The position numbers and the translations under genes are program-made. From positions 1-5,855 of the forward strand of contig JAOZVT010000752.1 in assembly GCA_025869455.1 (NCBI GenBank): a stretch of DNA of 5,855 bases, given 5' to 3'. This document shows positions 1 to 5,855 of the stretch, one piece after another (positions within the stretch are counted from its first letter, which is position 1; every line of letters begins with the position of its first letter). The notes under the pieces were generated by a model, which did not search any database, was not told where the DNA came from, and saw only the letters and a program-made list of their open reading frames with translations. The stretch is from Prosthecobacter sp. (GTDB lineage Bacteria > Verrucomicrobiota > Verrucomicrobiia > Verrucomicrobiales > Verrucomicrobiaceae).

Positions 1-35
1 TCCGATCTCAGGGATCTAGCCAATCACAACGTTCT

Positions 36-69
36 CCCCTCTCCCTCTGGGAGAGGCCTGGGTGAGGGG
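36..69. repeat. GC-rich palindromic intergenic element
   Basis: CCTCTCCC (38-45) and GGGAGAGG (49-56) form a perfect 8-base-pair stem around a TCT loop. A further arm, GGGTGAGGGG (60-69), can pair imperfectly with the CCCCTC start of the element. Sequences of this CTCTCCC/GGGAGAG...GGTGAGGG type are known as dispersed intergenic repeats in many bacterial genomes. Only one copy lies in this window, so dispersal here is an inference. No T-tract follows the stem on either strand, so it is not a standard intrinsic terminator, although it could act as an mRNA hairpin at the end of an upstream gene outside the window. Confidence 0.55.
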
Positions 70-178
70 CGGCCGAATTGCTCTAAAAACACGCATACGA
101 CCACCGCACTTCGTCACATGGGTAATAAAGTCGAGACCACTCTAAGCACTCTACCTTGACGCTGACGCGGATAGCGGC

Positions 179-670
179 ATGATCTCTTTACTCATGGGCA
201 TCACCATCGCAATCATCGTGACCTTTGGAGTTCTCCTGATGATTTTGGAGACCTTCGTGCCAGGCATGATCGCCGGGATCCTGGGTGCTTTGTGCGTTTT
301 AGCTGGAGTCGCCCTCGTCATGGTGGCGGATGACTTTTCCCACTGGCCAGCCTGGGGCCGCACCGCCGTGGCCTGCAGCATCTTGGTCGGCTCCATCGTC
401 ATCCAGCTCGTCTGGCTGCGCTACTTTGCCATCAAGTTTTGGCGCGAATCTTTCACCCTCCAGACCACCCTGCCACCGGCTGATCAAAGCCAATTGCTGG
501 CCCACGGCACCGAAGGCATCTCCGTTTCCGAACTGCGCCCCATGGGTCGTGTGGACTTCAGTGGCGCTCGGCGTGAAGTCCGCTGCGAAGATGGCTTTGC
601 CCCCGCAGGCTCCCGCGTCCGCGTCACAGGCTCAGAACCTGGAAATCTCCTCGTCCGTCTCATTCCCTAA
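179..670 (+). CDS. NfeD-family membrane protein, short form
   Basis: This 163-residue protein fits the short NfeD family, which are membrane partners of flotillin/SPFH proteins thought to help organise membrane microdomains. Three hydrophobic segments are visible, at about residues 7-24, 28-51 and 61-80. The family-like motif ETFVPG sits between the first two. The C-terminal part, about residues 105-163, reads as the small beta-barrel (OB-fold) NfeD domain, with the typical pattern HGTEG, LRPMGRVDF, a GxR stretch, and AGSRVRV followed by a closing VRLIP. The N-terminal ClpP-like serine protease domain of long NfeD proteins is absent. The gene lies 20 bases before a floA-like gene, the usual pairing, which strongly supports the call. 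The start at 179 has no clear Shine-Dalgarno sequence. An in-frame ATG at 194 (residue 6) is possible but would shorten the first membrane segment. Confidence 0.88.
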   Translation: MISLLMGITIAIIVTFGVLLMILETFVPGMIAGILGALCVLAGVALVMVADDFSHWPAWGRTAVACSILVGSIVIQLVWLRYFAIKFWRESFTLQTTLPPADQSQLLAHGTEGISVSELRPMGRVDFSGARREVRCEDGFAPAGSRVRVTGSEPGNLLVRLIP

Positions 671-690
671 CCCTTTCAATAACCCACACC

Positions 691-1707
691 ATGTCCAACC
701 TACAATACCTCCTCGTCGGCGGCGCGATCATCGTCGCGCTGATCCTGTTCATGATCGTTGCCAAATTTTTCAATCTTTGGCTGCGCGCTCGTATTTCCAA
801 TGCGCCCGTCAGCATCGTGAATCTGCTGGCCATGTATCTGCGCGGCATCCCAAATGCCTTGATCGTGGACACCCGCATCACCGCTGCTAAAGCGGGCCTC
901 AATATCAGCACCGACAATCTGGAAGCCCACTACCTCTCAGGTGGCGAAGTGACCCACGTCGTCCTGTCCCTGATCGCCGCTGACAAAGCTGGCATCCCCC
1001 TGGATTTCAAGCGTGCCTGCGCCATTGACCTCGCCTGCAAAGGCACCACCAAAACCGTGCTGGAAGCCGTCCGCACGAGCATCAATCCGAAGGTCATTGA
1101 CTGCCCGAGCAACGACATGGGACGCGGTGGCAAGATCGATGCCGTGGCCAAGGATGGCATCTCCCTCCGCGTGCGTGCTCGTGTGACCGTCCGCACCAAT
1201 CTGGACCGCTTCATCGGCGGTGCCACGGAAGAAACCGTCGTCGCCCGTGTCGGTGAAGGCATCGTCAGCAGCATCGGCTCCGCCCCTTCCTACAAATCCG
1301 TGCTGGAGAATCCAGACAGCATTTCCAAACTGGTGCTGACCAAAGGCGTGGATGCAGGCACCGCCTTTGAGATCCTTTCCATTGATATTGCCGACATTGA
1401 TGTGGGTGAAAACGTGGGGGCTAAACTCCAGGCCGAGCAGGCTGAGACGGACAAGAAAATCGCCCAGGCCAATGCCGAAGTCCGCCGCGCTGCAGCGGTG
1501 GCCGTGGAGCAGGAAATGTCCGCACGCACCCAAGAGATGCGTGCCCGCGTGGTGGAAGCCGAAGCCCAAATCCCCATGGCCATGGCCGAAGCCTTCCGCA
1601 ATGGCAACCTGGGCATCATGGACTTTGCGCGTTATAAAAACATCTCCGCCGACACAGATATGCGTGCAAAAATCGCTGGAACAGATACAGGCACTCCACA
1701 GTCCTAA
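691..1707 (+). CDS. floA: Flotillin-like protein FloA
   Basis: This 338-residue protein matches the FloA (YqfA, UPF0365) family, close to its usual length of about 330. These proteins sit in the cytoplasmic membrane and oligomerise into functional membrane microdomains that affect secretion, signalling and membrane fluidity. A hydrophobic anchor covers about residues 6-27. Family-like stretches follow: NLLAMYLRGIP (44-54), the VLEAVRTSINPKVID region (123-137), an SPFH/band-7-like domain around 148-245 containing RARVTVRTNLDRFIGGA, and an Ala/Glu-rich helical region at 244-305 likely to form coiled coil. The C-terminal signature EAQIPMAMAEAFRNGNLGIM (291-310), followed by YKNISADTDMR, is diagnostic for this family. 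The gene follows the NfeD gene by 20 bases and precedes a sugar isomerase by 8 bases. No Shine-Dalgarno motif is visible before the ATG, so translation may depend on coupling or on an unstructured leader. Confidence 0.95.
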   Translation: MSNLQYLLVGGAIIVALILFMIVAKFFNLWLRARISNAPVSIVNLLAMYLRGIPNALIVDTRITAAKAGLNISTDNLEAHYLSGGEVTHVVLSLIAADKAGIPLDFKRACAIDLACKGTTKTVLEAVRTSINPKVIDCPSNDMGRGGKIDAVAKDGISLRVRARVTVRTNLDRFIGGATEETVVARVGEGIVSSIGSAPSYKSVLENPDSISKLVLTKGVDAGTAFEILSIDIADIDVGENVGAKLQAEQAETDKKIAQANAEVRRAAAVAVEQEMSARTQEMRARVVEAEAQIPMAMAEAFRNGNLGIMDFARYKNISADTDMRAKIAGTDTGTPQS

Positions 1708-1715
1708 ACGTTCCC

Positions 1716-2531
1716 ATGCATCGCCTCTGCGTCCACACCATCACCACCAAACCCTGGAGCACGGAAGAGTGCATCTCACGCTATGAAAAAGCAGGCGTGG
1801 GAGGCATCACCTTTTGGCGTCATAACCTCGAAGGCCGTGACCCCGCCACTGTGGGTGAACAGACCCGTGAGTCAGGTCTAGACATCGTCAGCCTCTGCCG
1901 TGGTGGCTTCTTCCCTGGGCAAACGACCGCAGCCCGGCAGAAGGCCAAAGATGACAATCTCCGCTGCATCGATGACGCGCACGCCCTGGGTGCTCCGCTG
2001 ATCGTTCTCGTCTGTGGTGCTGTGCCTGGACAAACACTGGAAGAATCGCGCAAGCAGATTGCCGACGGCATCGGCGCGGTGCTACCTGCGGCGGAAGCCG
2101 CCGGGGTGAAGTTAGGCATCGAGCCCCTGCATCCCATGTATGCCGATGACCGCAGCGCGGTGAATACCATGCGCCAGGCCAATGACATTTGCGATGATTT
2201 AGGCTCCCCAGAGATGCTCGGCATCGCAGCCGATGTGTACCACATTTGGTGGGACCCAGAGCTGAAACATCAGATCGAATTCACTGCCGCTCAGAAGCGT
2301 CTGTTTGCCTTTCACCTCTGTGACTGGAAAACACCCACCACGGACCTGCTGAATGACCGTGGCCTCATGGGAGAAGGCTGCATTCCCATCCGCCAGATTT
2401 CAGATTGGGTGGATGCCACCGGCTTCAAAGGATATCGCGAAGTGGAGATTTTTTCCAATCTGTACTGGTCCATGGATCAGGATCAGTGGCTGAAGAAAAT
2501 CAGCGACGCCTATCAGCAAGTTTACGTGTGA
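1716..2531 (+). CDS. Sugar phosphate isomerase/epimerase-like TIM-barrel protein
   Basis: This 271-residue soluble protein belongs to the xylose isomerase-like TIM-barrel superfamily (AP endonuclease family 2 fold), which contains sugar and inositol isomerases, epimerases and dehydratases that bind a divalent metal. Probable metal ligands by family pattern are E136 in GIEPLHP, D173 with H176 in ADVYHIWW, H200 in FHLCDW, and E242 or E244 in YREVEIF. The N-terminal strand and the loop GVGGITFWRHNLEG (27-40) fit the first barrel strands. There is no signal peptide, so it should act in the cytoplasm. It starts 8 bases after floA and ends 29 bases before a secreted sulfatase, which suggests co-transcription and a role in sugar catabolism downstream of desulfation. 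The actual substrate cannot be read from the sequence. No Shine-Dalgarno motif is visible, and the ATG was chosen because the barrel begins immediately (HRLCVHTIT). Confidence 0.85.
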   Translation: MHRLCVHTITTKPWSTEECISRYEKAGVGGITFWRHNLEGRDPATVGEQTRESGLDIVSLCRGGFFPGQTTAARQKAKDDNLRCIDDAHALGAPLIVLVCGAVPGQTLEESRKQIADGIGAVLPAAEAAGVKLGIEPLHPMYADDRSAVNTMRQANDICDDLGSPEMLGIAADVYHIWWDPELKHQIEFTAAQKRLFAFHLCDWKTPTTDLLNDRGLMGEGCIPIRQISDWVDATGFKGYREVEIFSNLYWSMDQDQWLKKISDAYQQVYV

Positions 2532-2560
2532 TTGACCTCTGACGGAGCGTTGGTGAGAGG

Positions 2561-4072
2561 ATGAAGCCTTTGCACCAGCTCCTCCTCATTCTAGGCACGC
2601 TCAGCCTAACCATCACCGCACCTCTGCATGCGGCGGAGAAGAAGCTGAACGTCGTCTTCATCCTCGCAGATGATCTCGGCTGGGGAGAGCTAGGCAGCTT
2701 TGGCCAAACCAAGATCCCCACGCCTAACCTGGATCAACTGGCCCAAGAAGGCAGCCGCTTTACCCGCCACTACTCAGGTGCCCCCGTCTGTGCTCCCGCA
2801 CGCTGTGTACTGATGACGGGCAAGCATCTGGGCCATGCCGAGATTCGAGGTAATTTGCAGGCCAAAAAGAGCTTCCCACAGTTTGACGAAGGGCAATACC
2901 CGATCTCCGAAAGCGCCCTCACCATGGCCCAGGTTTTCCAAAAAGCTGGTTATGCCACCGGAGCCATGGGCAAATGGGGCCTGGGTCCAGTCGGCAGCAC
3001 CGGAGAGCCTAACAAAAAGGGCTTCGATCTCTTCTTTGGCTACAATTGCCAAGCCGTCGCCCACAGTTACTACCCACCGTATGTGTGGCGAAACACAGAG
3101 AAAATCATCATCAATAAAAACCCCATCCCAGGTCATGCCAAACAACCTGAGGGCGAGGTCAAAATGGATGACTGGATCGGCGAAACCTACGCGCCCAAGC
3201 TCATGATCGAAGAAGCCGAAGGCTTTATCCAACAGCATGCCGCTGAACCCTTCTTCCTCTACCTCGCGTTCATTGAACCGCATGTCTCCATGCATCCGCC
3301 GCGTGCCTCCGTGGAGAGATTTCCTGAAGCCTGGGATACCGAACCCTATCGCGGAGAAAACGGTTACGTGCCCCATCCACGCCCACACGCAGCTTATGCC
3401 GCCATGATCTCTGACCTGGATGGTTATGTAGGCCACGTCATGGCCACCCTGAAAAAGCAAGGGCTGGAGGACAACACCCTCATCATTTTCACCAGTGACA
3501 ATGGCACCACTCACCCGCGCCTAGCCTCCTCCCATTTTAACGTCGGCGGAGTGGACGCCACCTTTTTCAATAGCACCGCTGGCCTGCGTGGATTCAAAGG
3601 CAGCGTCTATGAAGGCGGCATCCGCATTCCCATGATCGCCCGCCTGCCAGGGCGCATACCCGCAGGAGCCGTGAACGAAACCCCCGGCTTCTTTGCCGAC
3701 TGGTTCCCTACCCTCTGTGAAGCCACTGGCGTCACCGCCCCCGCCGGACTGGATGGCCAAAGCCTGTGGCCAGCCCTCACCAGCGGCAAGTTCCAAGAAC
3801 GCACCAAACCCCTCCTCTGGGTCTTCCCCGAATACGAAGGACAGGTCGCGGTAAGACTGGGCGGCATGAAGGTAGTACGTCAAAAACTAAAGACCAAAAA
3901 ACCCGGCCCCTGGGAACTCTACGACCTAACCAACGATCCTACCGAATCCCAAGACATCGCCGCCCAGCACCCCGAAATCATCCAGCAAGCCGTGGACCTA
4001 CTGAAAAAAGAAGTCAGCGAAAACCCCATCTTCCCCCTGGCCATCCCAGGCGTAAACGCCCCAGGAGTTTAG
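2561..4072 (+). CDS. Secreted Cys-type sulfatase (arylsulfatase A-like)
   Basis: This 503-residue protein is a full-length type I sulfatase that hydrolyses sulfate esters, probably in the periplasm or outside the cell. A signal peptide is clear: MKPLHQ, a hydrophobic core to about residue 20, then LHA-A with likely cleavage after A24. Catalytic features appear in family order: the metal-binding D37-D38 in ILADDLGW; the formylglycine site C77 in CAPAR (C-x-P-x-R), followed by MTGK with K88; K138 in MGKWGLG; H168; H241 in EPH; D313-N314 in TSDNG; and K346 before YEGGIRIP. No catalytic residue is obviously missing. C77 must be oxidised to formylglycine by a maturation enzyme, and none is encoded in this window. 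Closest in style are arylsulfatase A and N-acetylgalactosamine-6-sulfatase, but the substrate is unknown. GAGAGG abuts the ATG and GGAG lies 13 bases upstream, so the ribosome site is poorly spaced. It is probably the last gene of the unit starting at 179. Confidence 0.95.
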   Translation: MKPLHQLLLILGTLSLTITAPLHAAEKKLNVVFILADDLGWGELGSFGQTKIPTPNLDQLAQEGSRFTRHYSGAPVCAPARCVLMTGKHLGHAEIRGNLQAKKSFPQFDEGQYPISESALTMAQVFQKAGYATGAMGKWGLGPVGSTGEPNKKGFDLFFGYNCQAVAHSYYPPYVWRNTEKIIINKNPIPGHAKQPEGEVKMDDWIGETYAPKLMIEEAEGFIQQHAAEPFFLYLAFIEPHVSMHPPRASVERFPEAWDTEPYRGENGYVPHPRPHAAYAAMISDLDGYVGHVMATLKKQGLEDNTLIIFTSDNGTTHPRLASSHFNVGGVDATFFNSTAGLRGFKGSVYEGGIRIPMIARLPGRIPAGAVNETPGFFADWFPTLCEATGVTAPAGLDGQSLWPALTSGKFQERTKPLLWVFPEYEGQVAVRLGGMKVVRQKLKTKKPGPWELYDLTNDPTESQDIAAQHPEIIQQAVDLLKKEVSENPIFPLAIPGVNAPGV

Positions 4073-4196
4073 GACGAATTAAAGTTGGATTACCGACCTG
4101 CCACCAAAGAAACAGCCGCCTGAAAACACCTCTAAAAAACATTTACCAAAACCTCACCATCTCCAAAACGCTCCCACGCCTCACATTCCGCTCACA
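4073..4196 (+). terminator. C-rich, G-poor region, possible Rho-dependent terminator
   Basis: The stretch after the sulfatase stop is strongly depleted in G and rich in C and A. By hand count, bases 4081-4200 hold 13 G against 41 C. Bases 4141-4200 hold only 4 G. No GC-rich hairpin with a T-tract is visible. Unstructured C>G RNA with spaced YC dinucleotides is the known pattern of Rho loading sites, so this may end the upstream transcript before the ABC genes. This is inference from composition only; the region could also be an ordinary spacer. Confidence 0.3.
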
Positions 4197-4238
4197 TTGA
4201 AAAAAAGCCTTGGTACTTGCTGTGCTAGTTGCACTAGC
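4197..4238 (+). promoter_or_regulatory. Possible promoter/operator with inverted repeat before ABC genes
   Basis: GCTAGT (4224-4229) and ACTAGC (4233-4238) are exact inverted complements around TGC. An overlapping second pair, GTGC (4222-4225) and GCAC (4231-4234), adds further symmetry. A compact repeat of this kind, 15 bases before the ATG at 4254, resembles an operator for a dimeric repressor. TTGAAA (4197-4202) could be a -35 element, but any -10 at normal spacing is weak (TGTGCT, 4221-4226). The regulator is unknown. GntR-type repressors often control small ABC modules, but none is encoded here. Confidence 0.35.
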
Positions 4239-4253
4239 GTTTGGTCGGCTCCC

Positions 4254-4904
4254 ATGGATCTTTCCGTCTCCGACCTAAGTTTTTGCTACCCCGGCAATGC
4301 CTTCCGCCTCGCCGTGAAGTCGCTTTCTGTCAGGGCGGGTGAATCTTTGGCCATCTTGGGGCCTAGCGGCGGGGGTAAGACGACTTTGCTGCGGCTGATG
4401 ACGGGCCTGCTGGCTCCCGACCGTGGCCAGGTGTCCTGTGGGGAAACGGATCTGACCAGCCTGAGCCCAGAGCTAAGGCGACGCTTTCGACTGCAAAACA
4501 TCGGCCTCATTTTTCAGGACTTTGCACTGCTGGACTACCTGACGGTGGAAGAAAACATCCTGCTGCCCACGCGATTCAACACGAAGGGCAGTGAGGCGGC
4601 CACGACGGCACGCGAGCTCGCAGAGCGGCTGGAGATCGCCCCTCATTGGCGACGCCTAACCAATCGTTTGTCACAGGGGGAGCGGCAGCGTGTGGCCATT
4701 GCCCGGGCTTTGGCGCATCGTCCAGCGCTGGTCTTTGCGGATGAGCCCACGGCTTCTCTAGATGCTGGGCGGCGCAGTTTGGTGATGGATCTTTTGTTAG
4801 ACTACACGCGGAAAAATAAGGCCAGCTTAGTCATGGTGACTCATGACACGGAGCTGATGCCGCTTTTCCCTAACCATGTACGTGTGGAGGAACTGACGGC
4901 ATGA
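4254..4904 (+). CDS. ABC transporter ATP-binding protein (LolD/MacB-like)
   Basis: This 216-residue cytoplasmic ATPase powers an ABC exporter or mechanotransmission-type complex. All nucleotide-binding motifs are intact, numbered from the ATG at 4254: Walker A GPSGGGKT (36-43), Q-loop Q88 in IFQDFALLDYLTVEEN, signature LSQGE (139-143), Walker B LVFADE (159-164), D-loop SLD (168-170) and switch H197 in VTHD. The Q-loop context and short length are typical of the LolD/MacB/FtsE group that pairs with FtsX-like permeases. The reading frame stays open back to a TTG at 4197, which would add 19 residues. That extension is Cys/Ser-rich, lacks family similarity and runs through the putative operator, while MDLSVSDLSFCYPG is a normal family N-terminus, so 4254 is preferred. 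The stop overlaps the next start (ATGA), which indicates translational coupling to its permease. Confidence 0.93.
   Translation: MDLSVSDLSFCYPGNAFRLAVKSLSVRAGESLAILGPSGGGKTTLLRLMTGLLAPDRGQVSCGETDLTSLSPELRRRFRLQNIGLIFQDFALLDYLTVEENILLPTRFNTKGSEAATTARELAERLEIAPHWRRLTNRLSQGERQRVAIARALAHRPALVFADEPTASLDAGRRSLVMDLLLDYTRKNKASLVMVTHDTELMPLFPNHVRVEELTA
4886..4890 (+). promoter_or_regulatory. Shine-Dalgarno site for the permease
   Basis: GGAGG ends 10 bases before the ATG at 4901, inside the last codons of the ATPase gene. It is the clearest ribosome binding site in the window and fixes the permease start within the ATGA overlap. The four genes of the first unit have no comparable site. Confidence 0.6.
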
Positions 4905-5855
4905 TTTCGGCCTGCCTTCATCTCGCTTGGCGTTACGTGGCTCGTCATCGTGCGCAGACGCTGCTTTTGGCCTCGGCGCTCGGCCTGGTGCTGGCGCTGC
5001 CGTGTTCCATCCGCGTCATCATTAGCTCGGCAGATACCATGATGCGTGCCCGCGCCGTGTCCACACCCCAGGTCATCGGCGCACGTGGCAGTGCTCTGGA
5101 TCTACTGTTGACCGCGCTTTATTTCAAACGCCAGCCGCTGCCGGCGATCACCGCTAAAACGCTGGAGGAAGTGCGTGCTAGCAAGCTGGGCACGGCCATT
5201 CCACTCTACACCCGCTTTCACGCGCAAGAGGCTCCCATCGTGGGCACTCAGTTGGATTACTTTTCCTTCCGGAAATTGGCCGTGGCGCAGGGGCGCATGT
5301 TTGGTCGCCTGGGGGATTGCGTGGTCGGCGCGCAGCTGGCCCGCCAGCAGGGGCTGAGTGTCGGCGGGCATGTGTATTCATCTCAAGAGCAGGTCTTTGA
5401 TCTGGCGGGCATTTACCCGCTGAAGATGCGTGTCACGGGCATTCTGGCCGCCAATGGCACGGCGGATGATCATGCCATCTTTGTGGATCTGAAGACCACT
5501 TGGCTCATCGAAGGCATCGCGCACGGGCACAATGATCTGGTGTCTGCGGATGCCATTTTGAAAAAGGAAGACGATAACGTGGTGGGCAATGCCAGCGTGC
5601 GCATGTTCAATGAGGTCACGGAAAAGAACCTGGCTAGCTTTCACTTTCATGGTGACAGCAGTGCCTACCCAATCAGTGCCATCCTGATGGTACCGCACGA
5701 TGTGAAGGCGGAGGCTCTGCTGGCGGGACGTTATTTGAAGAGCGATCAACCAGCCCAGATCATTCGTCCGCTGGATGAATTTCAGGCGCTGATGAGCACC
5801 CTTTTTCAGGTGGAAACGCTGGCGCTGGTCATCCTGGGTCTCATTGCCCTAGCAG
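4901..5855 (+). CDS. ABC transporter permease, FtsX/MacB type (partial, 3' end missing)
   Basis: The frame is open from the ATG at 4901 to the window end, giving 318 residues with no stop. The start LAWRYVARHRAQTLLL followed by a membrane helix (about 18-42) is typical of MacB/FtsX-type permeases. A long extracytoplasmic domain follows (about 43-302), with the MacB-like stretch GRMFGRLGDCVVGAQLARQQ (131-150) continuing GLSVGGHVY, then a VTGIL...NGTADDHAIFVDL segment. A second membrane helix begins near residue 305 (TLALVILGLIALA), where the window ends. Two or three further helices and the FtsX domain are expected beyond. It overlaps the ATPase gene by four bases, so the two should form one transporter. 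HGH (208-210) and HFH (248-250) in the extracytoplasmic domain might bind metal, but the substrate is unknown. Roles known for the family include lipoprotein release, macrolide or peptide export and metal-related functions. Confidence 0.88.
   Translation, partial: MISACLHLAWRYVARHRAQTLLLASALGLVLALPCSIRVIISSADTMMRARAVSTPQVIGARGSALDLLLTALYFKRQPLPAITAKTLEEVRASKLGTAIPLYTRFHAQEAPIVGTQLDYFSFRKLAVAQGRMFGRLGDCVVGAQLARQQGLSVGGHVYSSQEQVFDLAGIYPLKMRVTGILAANGTADDHAIFVDLKTTWLIEGIAHGHNDLVSADAILKKEDDNVVGNASVRMFNEVTEKNLASFHFHGDSSAYPISAILMVPHDVKAEALLAGRYLKSDQPAQIIRPLDEFQALMSTLFQVETLALVILGLIALA

Noticed and set aside
36..69. The palindrome as an intrinsic terminator
   Set aside because: The stem is strong, but no run of T follows it on either strand.
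1..158. Open + strand frame from base 1 to a TGA near 157 as the tail of an upstream gene
   Set aside because: It reads straight through the palindromic repeat, has no recognisable protein pattern and is short enough to be open by chance.
156..185. TTGACG at 156-161 as a -35 element for nfeD
   Set aside because: At normal spacing the -10 would fall on the start codon region, with only one or two matches to TATAAT, so no credible promoter results.
330..890. A + strand 186-codon frame across the nfeD/floA junction
   Set aside because: It overlaps two well-supported genes in another frame and is low-complexity Pro/Ala/Ser-rich, with no homology pattern.
937..1569. Long open frame on the - strand (210 codons) opposite floA
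   Set aside because: It is fully antisense to a strongly supported FloA. Its His/Gly/Ala/Asp-rich composition is what the reverse complement of a GC-rich gene gives, and it shows no recognisable domain.
2774..3514. Long open frame on the - strand (246 codons) opposite the sulfatase
   Set aside because: It lies inside the sulfatase, whose catalytic motifs are intact. The antisense protein has no recognisable motif, so it is a shadow frame.
3766..4200. A + strand 144-codon frame spanning the end of the sulfatase and the spacer
   Set aside because: Most of it overlaps the sulfatase in another frame, and its Pro/Arg/Lys-rich sequence looks like a frame-shifted reading of C-rich DNA. It has no domain or ribosome site.

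Overview
The window looks like chromosomal DNA from a Gram-negative, moderately GC-rich environmental bacterium, most plausibly of the Planctomycetota-Verrucomicrobiota group. This assignment is an inference. It rests on an exported Cys-type sulfatase beside a TIM-barrel sugar isomerase, a FloA-type flotillin, a MacB/LolD-like ABC module, and the near absence of Shine-Dalgarno sequences before several genes. All convincing genes lie on the + strand.

Bases 1-178 are a non-coding leader holding a GC-rich palindromic element (36-69) of a kind scattered between genes in many bacteria. Four closely spaced genes follow (179-4072): a short membrane NfeD-family protein, a flotillin-like FloA, a sugar phosphate isomerase/epimerase-like protein and a secreted sulfatase. 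The gaps are 20, 8 and 29 bases, so one transcript is likely. NfeD and FloA are a known membrane-microdomain pair. The isomerase and sulfatase suggest use of a sulfated or otherwise modified carbohydrate, and their link to the NfeD-FloA pair may be only positional.

Bases 4073-4253 are intergenic. The first part is very poor in G and rich in C and A, with no intrinsic terminator, and may be a Rho-dependent terminator. The last part holds a near-perfect inverted repeat (4224-4238) that may be an operator for the next transcript.

From 4254 to the window edge there is an ABC exporter-type module: a LolD/MacB-like ATPase and, overlapping it by ATGA, an FtsX/MacB-type permease cut off by the window end after 318 residues. 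The substrate cannot be told from the sequence. G/C strand bias changes between the two transcription units.

I see no CRISPR array, tRNA, rRNA, insertion sequence or phage gene, and no clear sign of a wholly new system. The points most worth checking are the intergenic regulatory region at 4073-4253, the joining of NfeD-FloA to carbohydrate genes, and the paired HxH motifs in the permease.
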